Origin: Ktedonobacter robiniae
GTDB lineage: Bacteria; Chloroflexota; Ktedonobacteria; Ktedonobacterales; Ktedonobacteraceae
Direction: 5' to 3'
DNA: 64,000 bases
NCBI RefSeq assembly: GCF_016587375.1
Contig: NZ_BNJG01000005.1
Location: 1-64,000, forward strand
Positions within the stretch are counted from its first letter, which is position 1, and every line of letters starts with the position of its first letter. Below are positions 24,313 through 33,922 of this stretch, in pieces. Position numbers and translations under genes: made by a program. The notes beneath the pieces were generated by a model. That model had not been told where the DNA came from. It was given only the letters and a program-made list of their open reading frames with translations, and made no database searches.

Positions 24313-24417
24313 TCACATGGACATCCCGCGCCTTCGCACACGCATCAGCAGACGTGGGTCCACATGAGGCTCGCTTACCGCAAAACGACCCCAATGTATC
24401 GCCAGGACCACCCTATG
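24313..24417 (-). pseudogene. MBL-fold metallo-hydrolase C-terminal scrap (UlaG-like)
   Basis: Minus strand reads VVLAIHWGRFAVSEPHVDPR and on to a TGA. The IHWGxF block is the characteristic C-terminal strand of UlaG-like metallo-beta-lactamase-fold proteins. About 33 codons remain, abutting the stop of the receiver gene. The assignment rests on this one motif. Confidence 0.4.
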
Positions 24418-24811
24418 CCCCTGGCACCAGCAATTCAGCGACCGATTGCAACAGTGTTTCCAGTTCAAAGGGTTTCCGCAGCGTTCTGAGATGCTCTTTG
24501 CCGCGGGCTTCTCGTGGTACATCCGCACTCATCAGGAGGACAGGGATGCGCGCCCACTTTTCCTGGCTCCTCAGCCAGCCCACCAGTTCCAGACCGTTCA
24601 TCCCAGGGAGATGATAATCCAACAGCATTAACGCGGGAATAATCGTTTGCAGGGTGGTCAGTGCTAGCTCCCCACTCAGGACATGCAGCGCCTCATAGGC
24701 TTCCTGTCGGAGGGCATCCAGCAGGAGATCACCCAGGAGAGGATCATCCTTGACGATGAGAATATGTATGCAGTATATCTGTTCACATCCTGCCTGCTGG
24801 CTCTTGTCCAT
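24413..24811 (-). CDS. CheY-like response regulator receiver protein
   Basis: 132 residues, a single receiver domain without output domain. The phosphoacceptor Asp is in ALMLLDYHLPGMNGLELVGW, the acidic pocket is KDDP (commonly EDD; the first acid here is Lys) and the conserved lysine is in LRKPFELETLL. GTGAGGAAGAGCG precedes the ATG. It begins 9 bp after the stop of the histidine kinase gene at 24821-26415 and is very likely its partner or a phosphorelay intermediate. The Lys-for-Glu change could alter Mg binding. Confidence 0.88.
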   Translation of the reverse strand: MDKSQQAGCEQIYCIHILIVKDDPLLGDLLLDALRQEAYEALHVLSGELALTTLQTIIPALMLLDYHLPGMNGLELVGWLRSQEKWARIPVLLMSADVPREARGKEHLRTLRKPFELETLLQSVAELLVPGA

Positions 24812-24820
24812 CGCTCTTCC

Positions 24821-25108
24821 TCACTCTCTACCTCGGGAGATCTCGTCCCGCGAGGTGGCAAGGGGGAACGTGAGATGAAAGGTTGTGCCTTTTCCCTTCT
24901 CGCTTTCGACCCGAATCGTCCCCCCATGATGCTTGACAATCTCCGCGACAATATACAAACCCATCCCGAGCCCTGGAAAGGCACGCTGCTGGAGCGAGAC
25001 TGCTCGGTAGAACCGTTCAAAAACCCTCCCGTGTAGCTCTCGTGGGATGCCAATACCATGATCGCGTACACTGATCGTGGCCGCCGAGGCCTCGGTGGTG
25101 AGCACCAC
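24821..25108 (-). pseudogene. ATPase domain end of the second PAS histidine kinase (after a frameshift)
   Basis: Encodes ATISVRDHGIGIPRELHGRV, then FERFYRAVSLQQRAFPGLGM and GLYIVAEIVKHHGGTIRVES: the N/G1/G2 boxes of a HATPase_c domain. It is the direct continuation of the kinase at 25114-26415 if one base is added in the CCCCG run near 25115, giving APDAPLIDVVLTTE. It has no ribosome site of its own. Confidence 0.8.
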
Positions 25109-25113
25109 GTCGA

Positions 25114-26415
25114 TCAGCGGAGCATCGGGGCATATTTGATTGCATTGCTGAGCACATTCTGGAAGACTTGTGCGAGCCGATCTCGATCTCCGACCATGAT
25201 AGCGGGAGATGCAGCATGTTGGACCACAATGGTATGGGTTGTGTCCATCCCCTGAATCACGTCCACCACTTCCTCAAGTATCTCGTCCAGATCGACCGTG
25301 TCTTGCGCATATTCCAGCGTCCCAGCCTGGATATGCGAGATATCGAGTAACTCGTCGACCAGGTGGGTGATAGCATTCAGCTGTGCGTCCATGCGCGCAC
25401 ACACCTCCTCCATGTTGGGAAGGTCTTGTTTCCCGAGCTTCTTGCGCAAGAGTTGCGTTTGCAGCTTCAAGGAGGCAAGGGGCGTCTTCAGTTCATGGCT
25501 GACCATGCCCAAAAAGGCATCTTTGCGCTGCTCCAACTCCCGGCGGGCGGAATTATCCAGGACAAAGGTGATCCCCTGATACGGGTGATGCTGTAAGATG
25601 ATCACACCTACGACGACCGGAAGACGACTGCCATCTTTACACACGTACTCTTTCTCATAGGGCGTTATAGACATCTGAGTGGTATGTTCTTGATGGGCCT
25701 CTAAGGTACGAGCCAGATTATCTGGAGCCGTCATGTGCATCCAGTTCATGCGACCGGCACGCAGGTCTTCGCGAGTATAGCCGGTCATGCGTAGAAAGGT
25801 GTCGTTCGCGTCCACAATCTGGTCGCCCTCGAAGATGATGATTCCAATGATACTGGAGTTCATCAGGGCGCTCGCGCGCTCCTGGCTCTCTCGTAAGGCT
25901 TCGCCCGTCCGTTTCTGGTCATCGATATCTGTGCAGTTTCCCAACCACTGGACTATTTGCCCTGCTTCATTGCGAAGTGGCACATGCTGTGAGAAGAACC
26001 AGCGATACGTTCCCGTATGTCCATCCCTGAGGCGATACTCAAACTTGTAGGGCTCACCCTTTATAAATGCCTGGCGCTGCAGTTCCAGGACACGCTCTTT
26101 ATCCTCAGGATGGAGGTTTTGAAGCCAGATATCTTTCTCAGAGAGGGCGTCTGCGTGGGGCCGCATTCGCTGCCTCTCCTGACTGGAGAGGCAGTCATCA
26201 TGCTGTCGATGCGCAGACCCTTCCTGTTCTCCAGCGTGTTGAGACAGTCGATGGCTATAGTCGCGCCAGCGTTGATTCGTGTAGATGAGGGAGCCATCAG
26301 GCTGCATGAGCCAGACAAATTGGGGCAGGGCATCCATGAATGTATAGCACTCTTCTTTGGGGGAACGTGTTGACCTCCTTCCTCGCCGCACAAGGGCTAA
26401 CGAGAGTTCCTCCAT
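25114..26415 (-). pseudogene. Second PAS sensor histidine kinase, truncated by frameshift in the ATPase domain
   Basis: From ATG 26415 (MEELSLALVRRGRRSTRSPK); start uncertain, with 26439 an alternative. PAS 1 contains FMDALPQFVWLMQPDGSLIY and carries an unusual insert (HDDCLSSQERQRMRPHADAL). PAS 2 contains SIIGIIIFEGDQIVDANDTF. HisKA is VSHELKTPLASLKLQ (His about 307), and then the start of the ATPase domain FQNVLSNAIKYAP. There it shifts frame and ends. With 24821-25108 restored the kinase would have about 530 residues. It is followed by a CheY-like gene and is divergent, 16 bp apart, from a MalT-like regulator. Confidence 0.8.
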
Positions 26416-26430
26416 ACAGGAGAAACGATT

Positions 26431-27962
26431 ATGGACCATACGAACCAGAAACTTCAGAGCAACGCACCCGAACCCGAGCCCACCCCACACTTATCTCCTG
26501 ATTTGCTGCTTGCGACCAAGTTCCTTCCCCGGCCTCCTCCCATGAGATCATTGCTCGCCCTCGTCTCCTGGCCTTGCTCAATGCTGGCCTCCACCAACGC
26601 GTCATCCTCGTCTCTGCCGCCGCAGGCTTTGGAAAGACCACGCTGCTCGCCAACTGGGTTCGTTCGTTTGCTCTTGGTCACCCACCAGTGGCCTGGGTGT
26701 CGCTTGACGCGGGCGACAACGCTCCCGTTCAGTTTTGGACCTATGTGCTGACCGCTCTGGAGCAATGCCATCCCGGACTCTCGCGTCTCCCTTTTGCGGC
26801 ACTCCACGAGACGCCACGCCCCTCCTGGCAAACGATGCTCGCAGCTCTGATTAATGGCTTGTCCCGGCAAAATGATCACCTGGTGTTGGTGCTGGATAAT
26901 TATGAAGAGGTTACGGAGCCAGCCATCCAGGCCCTGCTTTCCTCACTGATTGAGCACCTGCCACCTACCCTGTGTGTGGTCTTAGCGACACGGACGGATC
27001 CTCCCTTTTCCCTTGCCCGACTGCGCGCTCGGGGGCACATCTTGGAATTACGCACCGAGCAATTGCGCGCGACCAGAGAGGAGATGACCGCCTTTCTGCG
27101 TGATGTCATGGATCTCCGGCTTTCCGTGCAGAACATCCAGGACGTGGACACCCACCTGCAAGGTTGGTGGGCGGGTATGCAACTGGCAGCGCTTTCCTTG
27201 AGGGGGAAGGCGCTGCTCGACGATCTGCTGCCAGCACTCCAGGGAACCAGGCCCGCTCTGTTCGAGTACCTGGTGCAGGAGGTGCTGAACCGCCAGCCAG
27301 CGCAGGTGCAGACCTTCCTGCTGCGAACGTCCATTTTATCTCGCCTGTGCACCTCCCTGTGTAATGCGGTCCTGGAGCAGCAGGACAGCCAGCTCTTCCT
27401 CGAGGAAGTCGAACGGGCCAATCTCTTTCTCAGTCCCCTGGATGAGCAGCAGCAGTGGTATGTCTATCACCCCCTGTTTGCCGAGGCGCTGCGTGCTCGG
27501 TTGGAGCAGACCGCTTCCACCGAGGTGCCCGGCCTACATCTGCGGGCCAGTCGGTGGTATGCTGCCCATCAGGCGCGCGGCGAAGCGATCCAGCATGCGC
27601 TGCAGGCACATGCGTGGCCCTGGGCCGCGTGGCTGATGGAACAGATTCCCTGTCAGCACATTTGGAGCTGGAGCGAGAACGCGTTGCTTTCTCTCTGGGT
27701 GGAGCAACTTCCCCGCGAAGTCGTGCGCGAGCGACCTCGTTTGTGTCTAGGCATGGCTCAGAGCCTGTTCTTTATCGCTCCGCCAGAAGTCACCGAAAGC
27801 TGGGTGCGTGATGCCAGACGTGCCTGGATACGTACCCATCAGCGGGAAGAACAGCGACCCATGGCGCAAGATGCACACGAACCAGAGGCGCCACTCCACC
27901 TCCTGGGGGAAATCGCAGCCTTGCAAGGCTTGATTGCGAGTGGCTGGCATGTGGCGAGCTGA
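26431..27962 (+). pseudogene. MalT-like LuxR-family regulator, ATPase part (frameshifted near 26540)
   Basis: ATG 26431 follows GGAGAAACGATT. The first frame gives PHLSPDLLLATKFLPRPPP and then shifts at a CCTCCTCCC run. The second frame continues HEIIARPRLLALLNAGLHQR and VILVSAAAGFGKTTLLANWV (Walker A). Further landmarks are VLVLDNYEEVTEPAIQAL (Walker B), VVLATRTDPPFSLARLRARG, and a helical region to LHLLGEIAALQGLIAS. These are the AAA and winged-helix parts of MalT/LAL regulators. At about 27950 the frame breaks again, and the usual 200-plus residues of TPR-like repeats after ALQGLIAS are missing. Confidence 0.8.
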
Positions 27963-27979
27963 AACAGGCACGACGCTGG

Positions 27980-28645
27980 GTGAGCGATCTGGAACAGGGA
28001 GATCCGCTGGTTTCTCCGCTGGCGCGGGAACGACAGTACATTGCATACGTTCGCCTGCTGCTGGCAGAATCCGAACCGGACTATGCGTTGAAGCTGCTCA
28101 CCCCCCTGGTCAAACGAGCAGTGGCCACGCAGCGATGGGACCATGTGCTGGAAATGTGGCTCTTGCAAACGCAGGCGTATCAGATGCTCCAGCGACAGCA
28201 AGATGCGTTGGCACAGCTTTCACAGGCCGTGCATCTAGCCGCACCAGAAGGCTACATCCGTTCCTTTGTGGACGAGGGGCCCTCTCTGACTGCATTACTC
28301 TCCCAGCTCAGAAAACAGAAACCCCAAGCGAAAGATCTCCCGTATCTGGAGACGCTTTTGCGTGCGTTTGACCAGCAACCGATACCCCAGCCGACTCAGC
28401 TGGAAAAAGAGCCATCCTTGAGCCTGCGACCACTCCTGGACCCCTTGAGTGCACGTGAACAGGACGTGTTACACCTGCTCTCACGCGGTGCCTCGAACCA
28501 GGACATTGCAGAAGCGTTAGTGGTTGCGCCTGGCACTGTGAAGCATCATATCACTCATATCCTCAGCAAACTTGAAGCCACCAATCGCACACAGGCGGTC
28601 GCGCGAGCACGGGCTCTTGGTCTCCTTTCCACGGAGAAGGACTGA
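27980..28645 (+). pseudogene. C-terminal part of the MalT-like regulator with LuxR DNA-binding domain
   Basis: Frame readable from about 27950 (ELKQARRWVSDLEQGDPLVS). It has the last TPR-like helices (YIAYVRLLLAESEPDYALKL and HLAAPEGYIRSFVDEGPSLT) and a LuxR domain LDPLSAREQDVLHLLSRGAS, then DIAEALVVAPGTVKHHITHI. No ribosome site precedes the first start codon. By itself it could give a free DNA-binding fragment, but it is best read as the 3' end of the gene starting at 26431 after an internal deletion. Confidence 0.75.
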
Positions 28646-28693
28646 GGGTTTGGAGACCTCGGTCCTTCGGAGAAATCGCCAGCCGATCACTAG

Positions 28694-29290
28694 GTAATCG
28701 CGCTGGGCACCACCATCATCATTGAGAAGATTTCCTACCAAGCATGGCAAAAAACGTTTGGCAAGAGTGTGGGACTGCGAACCCCAGGGATGTTTGTGGA
28801 ACTCCTGAAGCGCACCGTTGCAAGCACGGGCGGCACCCTGGTCGAAGTCCCAACACGCACAACCGCATTGAGCCAATGGTGCCATGGCTGTGGCAAGCGG
28901 GTGAAGAAGCCGCTCTCAGAGCGGTGGCATCAGTGCTCTTGTGGGGTAGGTCCTGTGCAACGCGATCTGTACTCGGCCTTTCTTGCCACCTACCTTGATC
29001 CAGCAGAACCCATTCCTTCGTGTGCCCGATACCAGGGGTATTGGGAAGGTGCGGAAGCGCGCCTGCGGGCAGCACACGAGCGTCTCATCCAACGTGCGAG
29101 AGAGGGGCAGAGCATGCCCCGAAGCTTTGGTCTGACCAGAGCCGGAGCGCGTCTGCCCAAAAGGTCAGGGGAACCACCACAAGAGCCAGCGCTTCTCCTT
29201 CGGGGTGAAGAGCTGGAAGCGTGGGCCGAACCCCTGGAACCCCCGATGCTTTCGGGCGGGGAGCTCTCAGGAGATGGTCAACTAATTTGA
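28694..29290 (+). pseudogene. TnpB (IS200/IS605 OrfB) C-terminal remnant
   Basis: An open frame without start after TAG at 28691: GTTIIIEKISYQAWQKTFGK, then SVGLRTPGMFVELLKRTVAS, a zinc-ribbon pair WCHGCGKRVKKPLSERWHQC and SCGVGPVQRDLYSAFLATYL. The RDLYSAFLA stretch carries the final RuvC aspartate. The C-terminal tail is about 100 residues, rich in Arg, Glu and Pro. The N-terminal half with RuvC-I is gone, so it cannot be an active guide-RNA nuclease. It belongs to a different TnpB group from the one at 46210. Confidence 0.75.
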
Positions 29291-29411
29291 TATCCAGCGA
29301 TTTCCCGATCAGCGCCAATTGCTCAGTGTTGGCTTTTTCTCGTGTTGCCACGCGTTAGTCTGCGTAGTGCCGCCAGCGCGCCGGGCTGCCAGATGGCGGC
29401 TTTCGCCCAGG

Positions 29412-29807
29412 TTAGTTCGCCCTCACCTCAACACCTTTGACCGCTTGTTCGATGAGCGCCGCCACCGCAGCGGGCTGCGAGACATAGATGGCGTGACTGC
29501 CCGCTACTTCGACGACGGTCGAACCTGCGCGCGTGGACATGAACCGCTGAGCGGGAGGGGGAATCATCTTGTCGTCGGTGGCGACCAGATACCAGCTTGG
29601 CTTGGTCTTCCACGCTGGCTCGCTAACCCTACCTTGAAGGGCTTCCACTCCCCACGGGACCTGGGAATCAGCCATGAATGCGGCCTTTGCTGCGTCCACA
29701 TCTGCCGCAAAGGAGGCGGCGAATTTCGCTGTGTCCAGGAACAAATAGCCATCCTGGGGCGGCAGGATCGGGGGCACCGGTGCTCCAGGAGGGGGATCCT
29801 GGATCAA
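29412..29807 (-). pseudogene. Alpha/beta hydrolase, C-terminal half after frameshift
   Basis: Encodes the cap and the end of an EstC-like hydrolase: LFLDTAKFAASFAADVDAAK, WKTKPSWYLVATDDKMIPPP (acid residue), then the catalytic His in VVEVAGSHAIYVSQPAAVAA. It is continuous with the upstream half if one G is restored in AGGGAGAG near 29820, giving APDRGESVSSLIQDPPPG. Confidence 0.8.
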
Positions 29808-30127
29808 GCTGGAGACCGACTCTCCCTGTCAGGGGCAAAGGCCGCGATATACACCAGCCCGGCAACCTGGGGATCGTTGCCTGCTTCGGTGACCACCACC
29901 CCTCCGTAGGAGTGACCAACGAGCAGCACTGGGCCGTTCTGCGCGTGAATGATCCGTTTGGTTGCGGCGACGTCATCGGCCAGCGAGAGGGTCGGATTCT
30001 GAACAATGGCTACACGGTAGCCATCTTTCGTCAAAATGGTATAGACATCCTCCCAACCGGAACCATCCACGAACCCTCCGTGGACCAGAACAATCGTTGT
30101 TTCTGCCGAGTGCGATACTTCAGCCAT
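29804..30127 (-). pseudogene. Alpha/beta hydrolase, N-terminal half
   Basis: From ATG 30127 (MAEVSHSAETTIVLVHGGFV) with AAAGGAAAAGCATC upstream. It has the oxyanion-hole HGGFVDGSGW and the nucleophile elbow VLLVGHSYGGVVVTEAGNDP (Ser about residue 74). It then stops at 29804 because of a single-base loss. The restored protein would be about 238 residues, matching EstC/salicylate-esterase-like family members. Only the indel separates it from function, so a sequencing error is a real alternative. Confidence 0.8.
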
Positions 30128-30613
30128 GATGCTTTTCCTTTCTCGAACAAAGTAGTTGCCTGCCTTAGGACATGGTCTCTCTTGGGCGAAATACCCACAT
30201 GGTGAGAGCGTCACCTTGAAAGCCACTTTTCACCTTTTGCTCCCTTTGTGGCTCTCTGACATGTGTCCCACGACAAAGAAAATGACTCCTTCTTTCTCTC
30301 TGCTCTTTTCGGTTCTCTCTCGCCAAGAACTGCACCGCTCCTGCAGTGCTAGGCCCCTAGCCAGAGAGAACTTCTGCTTGGCCTGAGCATGTGCTACCAT
30401 AGAGGCAGAGCTTGCAGGAGTCCTGACTTCTGTGGGCTGTGACACTGCACAATTCCGACTTGAACAGGCTTGGCTCGCTTGGTAAGGACACCTGACTCTC
30501 CAAGTATAGCCACGCTCCTCGGAGGAGTCACTGTGTAGCAGATGGCATGCCGCTTTACATTGCTTTACAGCGCTTCTTCTGTGCCATTCCATGGAATGAA
30601 AAGGAGACCACCA
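30128..30613. other. Intergenic region between hydrolase and NB-ARC gene
   Basis: About 490 bp holding the divergent upstream regions of both genes. No gene or clear dyad operator was recognised. Confidence 0.4.
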
Positions 30614-33487
30614 ATGCAGCGATCCTCTTATGGAGAGCGTGACTATCCCTTTGGCCAGATGATGCTGACCCTACGGACAACAATTGGGCTGACGCAAACA
30701 GGGCTTGCTCGCCAGCTTGGTGTTTCTCGCAATGCGGTCGCGCAATGGGAGGGAGGCAGTAGTTATCCCAAAGCCGAACATCTTCAACACGTGATTGAAT
30801 TAGGAGTACGAGCTTTCGCCTTTCCTGCTCGACACGAAGAAGAAGCAATTCAGACGCTCTGGCGGGCCGCACGCCAGAAGGTGCTCTTGGATGAACACTG
30901 GCTCCGGGACCTGCTCCATCGCGCCTCTGCCTCCTCATCTGAGCAGGGTGCCGTTGGCGCTCCGCAGAGGAACCGGACAACGACCAATGGGACTGCGCTC
31001 TGGACGGTTCCATTTCCCCGCAATACCCACTTTACCGGACGTCACGAACTGCTCGACCAGCTTACCGTGCGACTCACCCCCCTCGCCTCAAGCCAACCGA
31101 CCACTCTCCGCAGTGCAGCCCTGACACAAGCCCAGGTCATTAAGGGACTGGGCGGGATTGGGAAGACCCAGATCGCTGTTGAGTATGCCTACCGCGCTCG
31201 TGAAATGGGTCAGTATATCCATACGCTCTGGATCGCTGCTGCCAGCGAAGAGACTCTCTTGATGAGCTTTGCTGCGCTCGCAGAACAGCTGCCATCTATT
31301 TCCTTTAAGGAGGAGATAGATCAACGCAAACTGGTCAGGGCCGTCATTCGCTGGTTGGAGCAGTGTCAGGAACCCTGGCTGTTGATTCTGGATAACGCTG
31401 ATGATCTCTCCATGGTCCAACCGTACCTTCCGGTCCAGGGGCAGGGCAGTCTGCTGTTTACAACGCGCTCAAGCGCCGTTGGCTGGCTTGCCCCCTCTCT
31501 AGAAGTCAGCGCCATGGGAGTCATTGAGGGAGCTGAATTGCTGTTACGCCGGGCAGGACGCTTCGCCCAGGCATCAGATGAGCACATGAATGAGGCGGCT
31601 ACCTTGGCCGCGGAACTGGCACTGTTTCCTCTTGCGCTCGATCAGGCAGGTGCTTACATCGAAGAGACGAGTTGCAGCTTGGCTGACTACTTCCAACTCT
31701 ATCAGGCTCACCGGCATACGCTGCTCTCCCGGCGCGGCAGGCAAGCGACACACTACCCAGAGTCGGTTGCTACCACCTGGTCGCTCTCATTTGAGTATCT
31801 TGAGGCGACTCACCCAGCCGCCGCTGAATTGCTGCGGTCATGTGCTTTCCTCTCACCGGATGCGATTCCCGAAGAAGTGCTTACCGAAGGTGCTTTCCAT
31901 TGGCCTCCTGCACTGCAAGCGGCTGTCGCGGATCGTCTCAGCTTCAACCAGATGCTGGAAGCTCTGCTCGCTTTTTCTCTGATCAAACGGTTTGCGGAGG
32001 ATCGTTTCCTCAGTATTCACCGGCTGGTGCAGGTGGTACAGCGGGAGCGTCTCTCACCGGAAGAGCAACGCCAATGGACGGAGCGGGTAGTGCGGGTACT
32101 CAATGCGGTTTTTCCGCAGAATCCGCAAGAATCCACTTCCTGGCACCTCTGTTTGCGCTATTTGGATCAGGTGCAAGACTGTGCTACCTTGATCTGGGAG
32201 CAGCATGTTCTGCTCCCCGAAGCGTCCGAACTCCTTGAGCGGGCTGGAGCGTACCTGTATGAACGTGGGCTGTACACGCCCGCTGCACTGCTCTACCAGC
32301 ACGCTCTTTCCATGCGAGAACAACTGGTGGGTGAGACCCACACGACGAGCATCTCAGATATGCTCCAGTTGGCACACATCTATTTCAATCAGGGAGCGTT
32401 TGTGGCGGCGGAAGCGCTCTATCAGCGAGCATTACCCATCGCAGAACAGCATGCTGGAGCAGAGCCGCTTCTCCTGATTAAGGTGTTGCGTGGATTGGCG
32501 CATGTCTATGGCGATCAAGGAAAGTATGCTCAGGCGGAAGCGCTCTACCAGCGAGCGCTACCCATCTGGGAGCAGCTCGCAGAAGCGAAACAGGTCAGGC
32601 GAGGCGGTATCCTGGCGAGCCTGGCCTTTGTCAAGGCTCAACAGGGGAAATATACAGAAGCAACCATCCTCTCTCAGCGGTTGCTGTGCCTCCGTGAACA
32701 GCACCTGGGACCAGAACATCCCCATGTAGCCTCTGCACTGCTTGGATTGGCTCAGATTATGACCTTGAAGGACGAGGATGCTCCAGTTGAGCATTTCAAT
32801 CTGCGGGCGCTGCGTATCTACGAGCAGCATTCTGGACCAGAACATCCTCTGGTAGCCATGGCCTTGCATGCACTGGCGAGGCTGTATACGGGGCAGGGGA
32901 AATACGCTGAGGCCAAGCCACTCTACCAACGTGCGCTGCATATTCGCGAGCAACAACTTGGGCCAGAGAATCTCGATGTATCCGATACGCTGAGCGGATT
33001 GGCAAACCTCTACTACAAAGAAAAGAAGTATACTGAGGCTGAGTCGCTCTATCAGCGAGCGCTCTCCATCCGAGAGCAACAGCTTGGATCAGAAAATAGC
33101 GTCATTATCGATGTGCTGCTTGGATTAGCAAATATTTATCGAGAACAAGAGCATTACATGCAAGCCGAGTCACTCTACATGCGGGCGCTACGCATCAGTG
33201 AACAGCACCCGGAGCGTGTTGAGACCACTCACATTCTGCACGATTTTGCCCGCTTGCAGCAAATGCAAGGCCAGACAAAAGAAGCGGTAGCCCTTTACCA
33301 GCGGGCGCTCTCCATCCGAGAACGCGTCCTTGGATCTGAACACCCGCTAACAGTCAAAACACGCGAATGTTTACAGGGGCTCTTCGCAGTGACGGACCAA
33401 GTTGAGGAGACGAAACGAATGGAAACACAACAACAGAAAAGAGCAACTCCTGTACAGAGCCAACAGCTGGAAGAAGAGATCTGTTGA
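30614..33487 (+). CDS. XRE-HTH, NB-ARC ATPase and TPR-repeat protein (STAND NTPase)
   Basis: 957 residues from ATG 30614, fixed by AAGGAG 8 nt upstream; an upstream in-frame ATG lacks a site. Residues about 15-70 are an XRE helix-turn-helix (LRTTIGLTQTGLARQLGVSR, then NAVAQWEGGSSYPKAEHLQ). NB-ARC: Walker A VIKGLGGIGKTQIAVEYAYR (about 175-195), Walker B PWLLILDNADDLSMVQPYLP (about 255) and LLFTTRSSAVGWL. A helical winged region follows. From about 545 to 910 there are eight or nine TPR units of kinesin-light-chain type (for example GKYAEAKPLYQRALHIREQQ). Signalling NTPases like this oligomerise on ligand binding. Here a DNA-binding domain replaces a death-type effector, suggesting a transcriptional role. 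Confidence 0.92.
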   Translation: MQRSSYGERDYPFGQMMLTLRTTIGLTQTGLARQLGVSRNAVAQWEGGSSYPKAEHLQHVIELGVRAFAFPARHEEEAIQTLWRAARQKVLLDEHWLRDLLHRASASSSEQGAVGAPQRNRTTTNGTALWTVPFPRNTHFTGRHELLDQLTVRLTPLASSQPTTLRSAALTQAQVIKGLGGIGKTQIAVEYAYRAREMGQYIHTLWIAAASEETLLMSFAALAEQLPSISFKEEIDQRKLVRAVIRWLEQCQEPWLLILDNADDLSMVQPYLPVQGQGSLLFTTRSSAVGWLAPSLEVSAMGVIEGAELLLRRAGRFAQASDEHMNEAATLAAELALFPLALDQAGAYIEETSCSLADYFQLYQAHRHTLLSRRGRQATHYPESVATTWSLSFEYLEATHPAAAELLRSCAFLSPDAIPEEVLTEGAFHWPPALQAAVADRLSFNQMLEALLAFSLIKRFAEDRFLSIHRLVQVVQRERLSPEEQRQWTERVVRVLNAVFPQNPQESTSWHLCLRYLDQVQDCATLIWEQHVLLPEASELLERAGAYLYERGLYTPAALLYQHALSMREQLVGETHTTSISDMLQLAHIYFNQGAFVAAEALYQRALPIAEQHAGAEPLLLIKVLRGLAHVYGDQGKYAQAEALYQRALPIWEQLAEAKQVRRGGILASLAFVKAQQGKYTEATILSQRLLCLREQHLGPEHPHVASALLGLAQIMTLKDEDAPVEHFNLRALRIYEQHSGPEHPLVAMALHALARLYTGQGKYAEAKPLYQRALHIREQQLGPENLDVSDTLSGLANLYYKEKKYTEAESLYQRALSIREQQLGSENSVIIDVLLGLANIYREQEHYMQAESLYMRALRISEQHPERVETTHILHDFARLQQMQGQTKEAVALYQRALSIRERVLGSEHPLTVKTRECLQGLFAVTDQVEETKRMETQQQKRATPVQSQQLEEEIC

Positions 33488-33922
33488 GTTGTCCGGGCGC
33501 GCATTCCGTCATGGAAAATGGTACTCACTAGTACCATTTTCCATGATCGAACGTCTCTGACTCATCCTCATCTTTTTGCCTTCCGACGTGTGCTCCTGCT
33601 TCTTTTATCCTGGAAAATGCCCTGTTGTCATGAAAAGAAGCTGGATATTGGAAATTGTGTCGAAGCACTATGATGTCTCCGTCAGAGATAAGGATGAAAA
33701 TGGGGTAGAATTCAGCAGAGCGGTGAGACGAGATCGTTGAATGATGGTGTCAAAGAACCCGAGTTCGAAGCTGATCCTGGTGCGTTCCGAAGAGATAAGT
33801 GTCGCCCCTGTGATCCAGGTGAGCACGTGAAGGAACTTGTTTGTTTTACTCCCGCACCTCTCTCCGCTCCACTTGATGACTCTATCTCACAAGCAGAAGC
33901 TGTTCCTGAAAGGAGAGAGCGA
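33488..33922. other. Intergenic region upstream of the IS110 transposase
   Basis: Contains the hairpin at 33509-33546 and probably the left non-coding end of the IS110 element. IS110 ends lack clear inverted repeats, so the boundary cannot be fixed. Confidence 0.4.
33509..33546. terminator. Long hairpin after the NB-ARC gene
   Basis: 17-bp perfect stem, core ATGGAAAATGGTACT at 33511-33525 pairing with 33530-33544, and a 4-nt loop CACT. It starts 22 bp after the stop codon. No T-run follows, so a terminator is inferred from position only. Confidence 0.5.
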
